Assembly: GCA_003524745.1 (NCBI GenBank)
Contig: DQGN01000043.1
Location: 1-6,242, forward strand
Reading direction: 5' to 3'
From: Patescibacteria group bacterium
GTDB taxonomy: Bacteria; Patescibacteriota; Kazan-3B-28; UBA10110
Length of the DNA stretch: 6,242 nucleotides
The stretch's first letter is position 1. Each line of letters begins with the position of its first letter. Below the pieces are notes generated by a model. The model was not told the DNA's origin. It was given only the letters and a program-made list of their open reading frames with translations, and ran no database searches. Shown here in pieces: positions 1 to 5,577 of the stretch. The position numbers were made by a program, and so were the translations under genes.

Positions 1-491
1 GTATCCGATTCGAATTCTTTGTAGGTCAAAATGGGATAGGCTTGCTCTTTTTTGAGGGTTAATTGAATAGCGGCGGTAGCACATTTTTCCGGAAAGATAT
101 TGGGGTCCTCAACTTCTTCTACTAAGGCATCCGGATATTGAGCAGTAATTTGTTTTTCTAATAAAGTAGCAATCTTCGCTGGCACACTCGCATAAAAGCC
201 GATCATGCCGCCGCTCGCTAAAATCTCCAAAGTAATATGATCACTTTTGATCGTGTCTCTAATGGCATGCAAATTACGCAACAGCACTTCGGCGGGCGCC
301 ACTAATTCTTTTATGCTTTTATTCTTATTTTCTTCGGCAATATATTTGGGTAGGGTGATCAAAAACAGCTTGCGCCCCATTGCGGAGTTGGCTTGGGCGG
401 TAGCAAAAGCTTTCCGACCCGAAGACAATACCAAGAGCGCCACTCCGATAGCGCCAATGACAACTAAAATTGTGATTACTCCCCACCACAT
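1..491 (-). CDS. Membrane-anchored DUF8128-like protein, N-terminal part (probable N-terminus of a VirB4/HerA-like ATPase), cut by window edge
   Basis: I translated this frame by hand from the ATG at 489-491. It stays open to base 3, giving 163 residues with no stop. Residues about 4-22 form one strongly hydrophobic membrane segment starting MWWGVITILVV. A basic stretch and then a soluble alpha/beta region follow. Residues about 41-130 (KLFLITLPKYIAEE, then LRNLHAIRD, HITLEILASGGMIGFYASVP, QITAQYPDALVEEVED) resemble the N-terminal domain of large membrane-anchored VirB4/HerA-like ATPases of Patescibacteria, which I recall as DUF8128. That match is by memory of the family pattern and was not searched. 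The ATPase part would lie beyond base 1 and is not seen. The start is bounded by an in-frame TAA at 516-518. The nearest Shine-Dalgarno-like sequence, GAGG at 510-513, is rather far away (18 nt). The gene lies downstream of the small protein ending at 548. A role in type IV secretion or pilus-like DNA or protein transport is inference. Confidence 0.72.
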   Translation of the reverse strand, partial: MWWGVITILVVIGAIGVALLVLSSGRKAFATAQANSAMGRKLFLITLPKYIAEENKNKSIKELVAPAEVLLRNLHAIRDTIKSDHITLEILASGGMIGFYASVPAKIATLLEKQITAQYPDALVEEVEDPNIFPEKCATAAIQLTLKKEQAYPILTYKEFESD

Positions 492-514
492 TTTATTTTT
501 ATTTACTACCTCTA

Positions 515-543
515 ATTATAAAACAATCTTGGGTTTTTCTAAA
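515..543 (-). promoter_or_regulatory. Possible sigma70-type promoter for the gene starting at 491
   Basis: On the minus strand TTTAGA (538-543, 4 of 6 to TTGACA) is followed after exactly 17 bases by a perfect TATAAT (515-520). The predicted transcription start is near 508, which leaves only about 17 nt of leader and would cut off the GAGG at 510-513. Because the region is AT-rich and the -35 is weak, the site may be fortuitous. Confidence 0.35.
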
Positions 544-547
544 ACCC
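531..547 (-). terminator. Small hairpin between two minus-strand genes, possible weak terminator or attenuator
   Basis: A perfect 7-bp inverted repeat, GGGTTTT (531-537) with AAAACCC (541-547), has a 3-base loop. It starts directly after the TAA (548-550) of the upstream small protein. On the minus strand it is followed by AAGATTGTTTTAT, which is only partly T-rich, so termination would be weak. The candidate -35 of the next promoter lies inside it. Confidence 0.35.
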
Positions 548-868
548 TTAGGCAGCGCCTCTTACCATATTCAGGTTAGTGACTAAATCGTGGGGAGACA
601 TCTCGCCCGTATCGGCCATTTGTTCTAAGTACTGATAACTTGCCTCGGCGTTATCCCAAAATTGTCTGTTATTGGTTATCGGCGCAACATCATCTGGCTC
701 TTGGGCAAAAACTGTCGGATCAATGGGAGTTATGGCTGGTTCGGTTATTTGCGTGTCTACTTGTTGACCGGGCGCCACAAAAACTTCCCCACCGACGAAA
801 TTATTTTCTGTGGGGATTAGTTCTGGGTTTAATTTTGTTTGGAAGGATTTTTCCTTATCTGGAGCCAT
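548..868 (-). CDS. Small acidic hypothetical protein, 106 aa
   Basis: I do not recognise the family. The protein is hydrophilic with no membrane segment or signal peptide. Residues about 1-65 are rich in Pro, Glu, Asp and Thr and probably disordered. The C-terminal part (FWDNAEASYQYLEQMADTGE, then HDLVTNLNMVRG) looks helical and may be a short folded or partner-binding segment. The ATG at 866-868 has GGAG only 3 bases upstream, which is too close for ideal initiation. A much stronger AGGAGG lies at 895-900, and the frame is open upstream with no ATG, GTG or TTG. An ATA at 887-889 sits 5 bases after that strong site and would add seven residues, so the true start is uncertain. A perfect consensus promoter lies just upstream. 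The gene precedes the membrane-anchored DUF8128-like gene by 56 bases on the same strand, so a shared pathway is possible but not shown. Confidence 0.7.
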   Translation of the reverse strand: MAPDKEKSFQTKLNPELIPTENNFVGGEVFVAPGQQVDTQITEPAITPIDPTVFAQEPDDVAPITNNRQFWDNAEASYQYLEQMADTGEMSPHDLVTNLNMVRGAA

Positions 869-894
869 TTTCTCCGAATTAGTCGATATGAATC

Positions 895-900
895 CCTCCT
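895..900 (-). promoter_or_regulatory. Strong Shine-Dalgarno AGGAGG with no canonical start codon at normal spacing
   Basis: On the minus strand AAGGAGGG runs through 894-901. The nearest canonical start in the downstream frame, the ATG at 868, is 26 bases away. At 5 bases spacing lies an in-frame ATA (887-889). This site decides where the 106-aa protein begins: either a rare AUA start, an ATG-to-ATA change, or a ribosome standby site for the ATG. Confidence 0.6.
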
Positions 901-914
901 TTGATTTTAATCTT

Positions 915-943
915 ATTATATCACAAAGAAATTATTCTGTCAA
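915..943 (-). promoter_or_regulatory. Perfect consensus sigma70-type promoter for the small protein gene
   Basis: On the minus strand the -35 TTGACA (938-943) and -10 TATAAT (915-920) both match the bacterial housekeeping consensus at all six positions, with an ideal 17-base spacer (921-937). Transcription should start near 907-908, about 40 bases before the ATG at 868. It lies in the 90-base gap after gatB, so the small gene has its own start independent of the gat operon. The -35 shares one base with the inverted repeat at 943-971. Confidence 0.85.
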
Positions 944-971
944 CCGACAATGTCTACCTTATATTGTCGGT
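943..971 (-). repeat. 9-bp perfect inverted repeat spanning the gatB stop codon; possible operator or 3' hairpin
   Basis: ACCGACAAT at 943-951 is the exact reverse complement of ATTGTCGGT at 963-971, with an 11-base spacer holding the gatB TAA (959-961). On the minus strand no T-run follows (TGACAGAATAAT), so this is not a standard intrinsic terminator. It may stabilise the gat mRNA 3' end, or act as a protein-binding operator touching the -35 of the next promoter. Function is inference. Confidence 0.5.
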
Positions 972-2365
972 CTGGTTTCACCCAGAATCCTTTCTAAAAT
1001 CTCTTTGACAGTGGTAGGGTCAGCTTTGCCCGATAATTTCGCCATAACTTGGCCGATTAAGAAACCGATAACCTTTTTCTCCCCAGCTTTGTATTGCGCC
1101 ACCGTATCAGTATGTGCGTTGATGATAGCCTGCACAGCGGCATTGATAGCTGTTTCATCGATCTTTTCAATTTTATCTACTAACTCGCTCGGGCTTAATT
1201 TGTGTTTCTTGACCAAATCATATAGTTGCAATGCTTCATTATTAGAAAGATTATGCTGCTTAACTGTTAGCACAAAATCTTCCAAGTATTTGGCTTTAGG
1301 AAATTCTTTGTTGACCCAATTAGCTGTTACATATATATCGGCAGATTTATTGGTATCTAATAAATCTAATACTTTCCCTAAATTGCCTGCATCCTGCAAT
1401 TCAATCACTCGACCATAGGGTAAACCTTTGTCTACTGCCTGTCTGCGCAAATCGGCTGGTAATTGAGGCAGCTTATTTTTCCATTGCGCAATCTCTGCAT
1501 CAGTAATGACGATCGGCGGCAAGTCGGGTTCGGGGAAATAACGATAATCAGTTGATTCTTCTTTAGTGCGTTGGGATAGTGTAGTACCAGTCTTTTCGTC
1601 CCACCCTCTCGTTTCTTTGATGATGCGGTCGCCTTTTTCTAAAACTTCGGTTTGCCGCTTTACTTCATATTCCAGCGCCTTATCGACAAACTTAAACGAG
1701 TTCATGTTCTTAAGTTCGACTAAAGTGCCCAATTCGCTGCTACCCTCCGGTGCTAGCGAAATATTTGCATCCACTCGTAAGTGCCCTTTTTCCATATCCG
1801 CCATAGAAACGCTCAAAGTCCGCACGATGCGCTGCAATTCTTGCATAAAAGCCCGGGCGTCTTTAGAATCGTGCATATCAGGCTCGGTGACAATTTCCAT
1901 CAACGGCGTCCCGCACCGATTAAAATCTACCAGCGTGCCGTCTTTCCCGTGCACCAATTTGCCGGCGTCCTCTTCTAAGTGCAATCGCTTGATGCGGACA
2001 CTAAACTCTTTGCGCTCCGCCCCCGTATCCGGTTGGTAATCAATCGTTATCTGGCCGTTTTCGCCCACCGGGAAAAAGAATTGGGAAATCTGGTAGCCTT
2101 TCGGCAAATCTGGGTAAAAATAATTTTTGCGATCGAATCTCTGGAATTTGTTCACCTCGCAATTAAGCGCTAAAGCAGCTTGCACGCCCCATGCCAACGC
2201 TTGTTTATTTCCTACCGGCAAAGTCCCCGGAAAGCCCATACAAACTGGGCAAGTCACGGTATTAGGTGCTTTGCCCTCGGCATTATTATCACAGCGGCAA
2301 AACATCTTGGACTTAGTGGCCAACTGGACATGGATTTCTAAACCGATGGTGGGAAAATATTTCAT
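959..2365 (-). CDS. gatB: Asp-tRNA(Asn)/Glu-tRNA(Gln) amidotransferase subunit B
   Basis: GatB is the tRNA-binding and kinase-like subunit of the GatCAB amidotransferase. It phosphorylates the side chain of Glu or Asp misloaded on tRNA so that ammonia from GatA can amidate it, in the cytosol. Family hallmarks are intact: GLEIHVQL (8-15), CPVCMGFPGTLP (39-50), NYFYPDLPKGYQISQ (81-95), HLEEDAGK (129-136), FNRCGTPLMEIVTEPD (148-163), GHLRVDANIS (194-203) and the RTKEESTDYRYFPEPDLPP stretch (266-284). Cysteines C23, C25, C39 and C42 form the zinc-type cluster seen in many GatB proteins. The C-terminal helical YqeY-like tail (about 400-466) is present, so at 468 aa the protein is essentially full length. 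The ATG abuts the TAA of the upstream 136-aa gene with no gap; AAGG about 9 bases upstream could serve as the ribosome site. It is the last gene of the gat operon. Confidence 0.98.
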   Translation of the reverse strand: MKYFPTIGLEIHVQLATKSKMFCRCDNNAEGKAPNTVTCPVCMGFPGTLPVGNKQALAWGVQAALALNCEVNKFQRFDRKNYFYPDLPKGYQISQFFFPVGENGQITIDYQPDTGAERKEFSVRIKRLHLEEDAGKLVHGKDGTLVDFNRCGTPLMEIVTEPDMHDSKDARAFMQELQRIVRTLSVSMADMEKGHLRVDANISLAPEGSSELGTLVELKNMNSFKFVDKALEYEVKRQTEVLEKGDRIIKETRGWDEKTGTTLSQRTKEESTDYRYFPEPDLPPIVITDAEIAQWKNKLPQLPADLRRQAVDKGLPYGRVIELQDAGNLGKVLDLLDTNKSADIYVTANWVNKEFPKAKYLEDFVLTVKQHNLSNNEALQLYDLVKKHKLSPSELVDKIEKIDETAINAAVQAIINAHTDTVAQYKAGEKKVIGFLIGQVMAKLSGKADPTTVKEILERILGETRPTI

Positions 2366-2776
2366 TTAGATCGCCTTAAGATGTTTTAATGTTTGCTTAA
2401 AAGTTTGTAGGGCAGATTCTGCCGTGCGTGGATTAACCTCGGCATCAATTTCGTGGGCCAATTGATTACGCAATTTATGGGCTGACCAAATATCCTGATA
2501 ATTCGGGAGGAGCTTTTCGGCACTTTTTAAGCGATCAGCAAAAGTCTCTCCCCTTAACTTCATTTCTCGAAAAGCAAAATCCACTAATTTGTCTGCTTCC
2601 ATAATGGCTTCTTTGTGGCGATCCTTCATAGCCAAACCTTCGATATATTGCCAGCGATCGCTAATGATTGCCCGCTCTTTATCGCTAAAACGTGCCCGCC
2701 GGGGACCCATCCGACCGATCCACCACAACATCACCAAAGCCAAGACCAAGATAATCAAGATCAACCAGATACTCAT
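2366..2776 (-). CDS. Membrane-anchored HEPN-like protein embedded between gatA and gatB
   Basis: This is a 136-aa protein. Residues 3-20 are one hydrophobic membrane helix, followed by a basic stretch (RMGPRRAR, 22-29), so the rest should be cytosolic by the positive-inside rule. The soluble part is all-helical in appearance: [13 protein letters not shown] (57-69), then RLKSAEKLL (82-90), then [11 protein letters not shown] (99-109). R103-N104 and H108 form an RNxxxH arrangement (R-x4-H), the signature of HEPN-fold proteins, many of which are RNases or toxins. I recall similar short N-anchored proteins with an LRN-x-xAHE motif in other Patescibacteria, usually called hypothetical. Its ATG overlaps the gatA TGA (ATGA), and AAGGAG (2783-2788) sits at an ideal 6-base spacing inside the gatA end. 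Its TAA directly abuts the gatB ATG. Co-translation with GatCAB is therefore likely. A catalytic role is inference; it could be a non-enzymatic scaffold. Confidence 0.85.
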   Translation of the reverse strand: MSIWLILIILVLALVMLWWIGRMGPRRARFSDKERAIISDRWQYIEGLAMKDRHKEAIMEADKLVDFAFREMKLRGETFADRLKSAEKLLPNYQDIWSAHKLRNQLAHEIDAEVNPRTAESALQTFKQTLKHLKAI

Positions 2777-4167
2777 TGCCAGCTCCTTTGCTTATCAGCT
2801 AATTCCTGACGCCAGGGTTCATTTTGCGTCGCTTGTTCAAAAGCATAAGCTACTTTCAAGATGTCGACTTCGCCTAACTGCCGGCCAATAATTTGGAGGC
2901 CTACAGGGAGGCCGTCCACCATGCCGCAGGGAATCGAAATAGCCGGCAAACCAGCGATATTAGCTGCCACGGTTAAGAGATCGTTCATATACATCGCCAG
3001 CGGATCATCAATTTTTTCGCCTATTTTAAAAGCTACCGTCGGAGCAGTTGGAGTAATAATAACATCAACTTTTTCAAATGCTTGATCAAAATCTTGCTTA
3101 ATTAGAGTAGCAACTTTGCGGGCGCGATCATAATAAGCTTCGCGGAAGCCTTCGGATAGAACATGGGTGCCTAACATGATCCGCCGTTTTACTTCGGTGC
3201 CAAATCCGGCCACGCGGGTAGTTTTGTACATTTGATCGATGGACTCGATTTGGTCATCCCCGCCGGTTGAAAATCCGTATTTGACGCCATCATACCTGGC
3301 TAAGTTAGCTGAAACTTCGGCAGGTTGAATAATGTAGTAGGTCGGCAGGGCGTATTCCCAATGGGGCAGTTTAATAGTACCTTGGTAATCAAGATTTAAT
3401 TTCCGCAGTTTGGCTACACTTTCACCTAAAATCATTTCGACTTTTTCATCAATTTTTTGACTAAATAAACCTCTGGGGGAAGTAAACTTTAATCCTGCTA
3501 CGCCTTTTTTCATTTCTGCTGCATAATCCGGAACTGGATCGGGTAAAGAAGTGGCATCATTAGGATCGTGTCCAGCGATGACACTCAAAATTTTGGCGCA
3601 ATCTTCTACCGTTGTAGTCAACGGCCCGATTTGATCCAACGAACTTGCCATCGCGACCAGCCCATATCTACTCACTCGGCCATAGGTTGGTTTTAACCCG
3701 ACTACCCCGCAAAATGCTGCGGGTTGGCGAATAGAACCACCCGTATCACTACCGAGAGCAAATGGCATCACTCCCGCTGCTACGGCTGCAGCTGGACCGC
3801 CAGAACTACCACCGGGTACCCGGGTGACATCCACAGGATTTTTGACCGGACCGAAGGCAGAAGTTTCATTTGATGAACCCATCGCAAACTCGTCCAAATT
3901 AGCTTTCCCCGCAATCCAAAATCCAGCTGCGCGCAGTTTGCTTACCACGGTGGCCTCATAGGGTGATTTGAAATTCCGCAAAATGTTAGAAGCGCAAGTG
4001 GTCGGCAAATCCGTGGTGACTATATTATCTTTAACGAGACAAGGGATCTGGCCTTTGGGCAAGTTGTCTGGCGATGGAGTAATCAAAATATTCAGCTTGG
4101 CTTGCGCCTGCTGTAATTGCTCTCTAAAATCACTTGGAGTAATGTTTTTTGCTGTTGTGATATCCAT
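2773..4167 (-). CDS. gatA: Asp-tRNA(Asn)/Glu-tRNA(Gln) amidotransferase subunit A (amidase)
   Basis: GatA is the glutaminase subunit of GatCAB. It is an amidase-signature enzyme that releases ammonia from glutamine (or asparagine) and passes it to GatB. The Ser-cisSer-Lys triad can be placed: K46 in PCLVKDNI, cis-Ser S121 in PGGSSGGP, and nucleophile S145 in [15 protein letters not shown]. The 75- and 24-residue spacings match the family (for example K79/S154/S178 in Staphylococcus aureus GatA). The C-terminal [10 protein letters not shown] and [10 protein letters not shown] blocks are present. At 464 aa it is slightly short, because the segment before the catalytic Lys is about 33 residues shorter than in S. 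aureus. The residue after GGSSGG is Pro (P125) where Ser is usual. The start overlaps the gatC stop by one base (TAATG), implying translational coupling; no strong Shine-Dalgarno is seen. The 3' end overlaps the next gene by four bases. Confidence 0.98.
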   Translation of the reverse strand: MDITTAKNITPSDFREQLQQAQAKLNILITPSPDNLPKGQIPCLVKDNIVTTDLPTTCASNILRNFKSPYEATVVSKLRAAGFWIAGKANLDEFAMGSSNETSAFGPVKNPVDVTRVPGGSSGGPAAAVAAGVMPFALGSDTGGSIRQPAAFCGVVGLKPTYGRVSRYGLVAMASSLDQIGPLTTTVEDCAKILSVIAGHDPNDATSLPDPVPDYAAEMKKGVAGLKFTSPRGLFSQKIDEKVEMILGESVAKLRKLNLDYQGTIKLPHWEYALPTYYIIQPAEVSANLARYDGVKYGFSTGGDDQIESIDQMYKTTRVAGFGTEVKRRIMLGTHVLSEGFREAYYDRARKVATLIKQDFDQAFEKVDVIITPTAPTVAFKIGEKIDDPLAMYMNDLLTVAANIAGLPAISIPCGMVDGLPVGLQIIGRQLGEVDILKVAYAFEQATQNEPWRQELADKQRSWQ

Positions 4168-4469
4168 TAAGTTTCTCTGCCCAACACGCTTTTAACTTTG
4201 ACAAAGCCATCGGCCTGCCGAGCCGGCGGGAGATTGCTCAACAATATTGCCCGATCATAAGCATTGGTTATTTGATCTTCGGCCAATTGATTGGTTAGAC
4301 CCGTGATTTGCCCCGTATCGGCCACATCATCGATCGTCAATTTTTGTAGGGCTTCCACATAAGATAAAATATCTGCCAAATCTTTAGGCAAGCGCTCTTT
4401 TTCTTCTGGCAACAAATCTAATTTGGCCAGATCGGCAATATGTTGAATTTTATCCTTGGCTAAGCTCAT
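4167..4469 (-). CDS. gatC: Asp-tRNA(Asn)/Glu-tRNA(Gln) amidotransferase subunit C
   Basis: GatC is the small belt-like subunit that wraps around and stabilises the GatA-GatB pair. At 100 aa it has the usual family length. The N-terminal helix [20 protein letters not shown] (8-27), the second helix [13 protein letters not shown] (32-44) and the extended C-terminal tail ending [13 protein letters not shown] (87-99) are all typical. It is the first gene of the gat operon and overlaps gatA by one base. No Shine-Dalgarno precedes the ATG; instead a TATAAT box ends six bases before it, so the mRNA probably starts at or next to the A of the ATG (leaderless). Confidence 0.96.
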   Translation of the reverse strand: MSLAKDKIQHIADLAKLDLLPEEKERLPKDLADILSYVEALQKLTIDDVADTGQITGLTNQLAEDQITNAYDRAILLSNLPPARQADGFVKVKSVLGRET

Positions 4470-4475
4470 AGACTT

Positions 4476-4503
4476 ATTATACTTAAACCCAGATTTTAAC
4501 CAA
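4476..4503 (-). promoter_or_regulatory. Promoter of the gatC-gatA-orf136-gatB operon, apparently giving a leaderless mRNA
   Basis: On the minus strand a perfect -10 TATAAT (4476-4481) is preceded after 16 bases by TTGGTT (4498-4503), a weak 3-of-6 match to TTGACA. Only six bases (AAGTCT) separate the -10 from the gatC ATG (4467-4469), so initiation about 7 bases downstream coincides with the start codon. The -35 candidate lies in the distal arm of the hairpin at 4497-4540. Confidence 0.6.
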
Positions 4504-4540
4504 AAGCTTGGGGAATGATTACCCCGAGCAATTTTGGTTA
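4497..4540 (-). terminator. Hairpin terminator after the SIMPL-domain gene (possibly bidirectional)
   Basis: TAACCAAAA (4497-4505) pairs with TTTTGGTTA (4532-4540). Inside it GCT (4506-4508) pairs with AGC (4527-4529), and GGGG (4510-4513) with CCCC (4522-4525), around an 8-base loop. On the minus strand this reads as a G/C-rich core followed by TTTTGGTT, and the A-rich left arm mirrors it, as in many bidirectional intrinsic terminators. The T-tract is interrupted by GG, so efficiency is uncertain. It starts 11 bases after the TAA at 4551-4553. Confidence 0.55.
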
Positions 4541-4550
4541 TTAAATCATC

Positions 4551-5321
4551 TTATCGGATCTCGTAGCGCAGAGTGACATTTACAATATAGTCTTGGGAGC
4601 CGGGCTGGATATCAACTGCTGGAGCAATTTCTTTAGATACGGCTGTGTCGCCACCTCCGCCCATGCCATAGCCGTATATCGGGATAGGACTACCCGGAGC
4701 GTATTCATCAATCGAGAGGAGTCGGCCTAATCTAAACCCGCCGGCTTTAGCTAAAGATCTGGCTTTGGCAGTCGCTTTTTGCATAGCCTCTTCCCGCGCC
4801 TGATTTTCTATCGCAGTTTTGTCGTCCACGGTGAGATCTAAACCGGACACTTCATTAGCACCTTTTTCCGTCACGCCGGCTAACAGTTTGCCCGCCTTGT
4901 CAAAATCTTTGGTTTTAACTGCTGTGATATTACGCACTTCGTAACTAGTAATTTTGGGAGGAGGACAACTTTCGGTTCGACAAATGCCGTAATTATATTG
5001 CGGGTTTAAATAATACCCCTCGGTTTTAATATCTTTTTTATCAACACCTTGCTCTCCAAGATATTTAATAATGGCATTAACTTTAGTCGTATTTTCTTTT
5101 TGTAGCTTAACCGGGTCAGTCCCGCCTTGAGTCAGAACGGTAAAAGTAAATTTAGCCGTGTCCGGCACCATAACCGCCTTGCCCTCTGCGCTGACGCTAA
5201 AAGCCGAGGCCGGTTGCATTGTCCGCGCATAAGCGTAGACAAAGGCAATCGTACTTAGGGCAAAAATGATTAATGCCCCGATGATAGTTATCTTCAAATA
5301 ATCCCTATTCTTCCAATCCAT
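4551..5321 (-). CDS. SIMPL-domain (DUF541) membrane-anchored protein
   Basis: This 256-aa protein starts with a short basic segment and one membrane helix at about 10-32, with no clear cleavage site, so it is probably a signal-anchor with the rest outside the membrane. From about 41 the SIMPL pattern begins: FSVSAEGKAVMVPDTAKFTF, then a helix with KENTTKVNAIIKYLGEQGVD, then DIKTEGYYLNPQYNY. A helix rich in Ala and Lys (QAREEAMQKATAKARSLA, 174-191) and the terminal strand QDYIVNVTLRYEIR complete it. The family is oligomer-forming (BP26, YggE); its molecular job is poorly defined, with links to envelope or oxidative stress. Two cysteines (C114, C119) in an inserted loop could form a disulfide, and a Gly-rich stretch (GYGMGGGGD, 217-225) is probably flexible. 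The start is supported by GGAGG (5326-5330), 4 bases upstream of the ATG. It lies between two terminators and is likely transcribed alone. Confidence 0.9.
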   Translation of the reverse strand: MDWKNRDYLKITIIGALIIFALSTIAFVYAYARTMQPASAFSVSAEGKAVMVPDTAKFTFTVLTQGGTDPVKLQKENTTKVNAIIKYLGEQGVDKKDIKTEGYYLNPQYNYGICRTESCPPPKITSYEVRNITAVKTKDFDKAGKLLAGVTEKGANEVSGLDLTVDDKTAIENQAREEAMQKATAKARSLAKAGGFRLGRLLSIDEYAPGSPIPIYGYGMGGGGDTAVSKEIAPAVDIQPGSQDYIVNVTLRYEIR

Positions 5322-5354
5322 ACGTCCTCCTTTAATTTTAACGCTCTAACATTT

Positions 5355-5440
5355 ATCCCTCCCCTTTCGGAGGGGAGGATAGGTGGGGAGTGTTTAATTG
5401 ATACTCCCTCCTCCCCTAACCCCTCCTCTGGCAGGAGGGG
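5355..5440. repeat. Multi-hairpin palindromic G/C-biased element (REP/MITE-like)
   Basis: Two units face each other. The first has CCTCCCCT (5358-5365) paired with AGGGGAGG (5371-5378), with a 5-base loop. The second has CCCCTCCT (5420-5427) paired with AGGAGGGG (5433-5440), also with a 5-base loop. Between them GGGAGT (5386-5391) pairs with ACTCCC (5403-5408) around an 11-base AT-rich loop. The reverse complement of the second unit closely resembles the first (hairpin, then a TAGG-type linker, then a GGGGAG-like run), so it appears to be one element in inverted duplicate. It has no coding capacity. It lies in the intergenic leader of the SIMPL-domain gene. Copies elsewhere in the genome are expected but cannot be seen here. 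Confidence 0.7.
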
Positions 5441-5505
5441 AATCTTATTCAACCACATTGTCGGAGCAATATTATTACTTATTTAATAAAGCATTTGACA
5501 TCTTT

Positions 5506-5514
5506 ATTCTACCA
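5506..5514 (-). promoter_or_regulatory. Possible extended -10 promoter for the SIMPL-domain gene
   Basis: The minus strand reads TGGTAGAAT here: a TG-N motif plus TAGAAT, which is 5 of 6 to TATAAT. No good -35 is present at the right distance. It lies just downstream of the terminator at 5527-5550, where a new promoter is needed. A start near 5499 would give a leader of about 180 bases containing the palindromic element. The call is weak. Confidence 0.3.
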
Positions 5515-5526
5515 GATTTTGCTACG

Positions 5527-5550
5527 AAAAAAGCCGACGTTATGTCGGCT
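5527..5550 (-). terminator. Intrinsic (rho-independent) terminator after the T2SSE-N-domain gene
   Basis: A perfect 7-bp stem, AGCCGAC (5532-5538) with GTCGGCT (5544-5550), has a 5-base loop. On the minus strand it is followed by a run of five T (5527-5531) directly after the stem, giving six T in a row with the last stem base. It lies 27 bases after the stop codon of the 211-aa gene. This is a canonical intrinsic terminator and separates that gene from the SIMPL-domain gene. Confidence 0.85.
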
Positions 5551-5577
5551 ATAGTTCAATGTTTCGCGCTTGCCCTA

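Noticed and set aside
247..579. Plus-strand open frame of 110 codons near the left end
   Set aside because: It is antisense to the partial membrane-anchored protein, whose minus-strand frame is open across the whole region with a clear membrane helix and family-like sequence.
810..1418. Plus-strand open frame of 202 codons, and similar plus-strand frames at 1566-2039, 2127-2369 and 3968-4195
   Set aside because: They lie antisense to gatB, gatA, gatC or the small 106-aa gene, have no ribosome sites, show no family features, and their openness follows from the codon bias of the real genes.
5355..5440. CRISPR-like array
   Set aside because: There are only two inverted, diverged units without regular spacers; direct repeats are absent.
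5455..5464. 10-base match ACATTGTCGG, also found at 944-953 on the other strand, considered as a shared operator
   Set aside because: Tens of repeated 10-mers are expected by chance in a window this size, and the 5455 copy lacks the palindromic partner.
5495..5500. TTGACA on the plus strand, considered as a plus-strand promoter
   Set aside because: No TATAAT-like -10 occurs 16-18 bases downstream, and no plus-strand gene follows.
5322..5577. Intergenic stretch checked for tRNA, small RNA or riboswitch
   Set aside because: Apart from the terminator, the palindromic element and a weak -10, no cloverleaf or known riboswitch pattern was seen.
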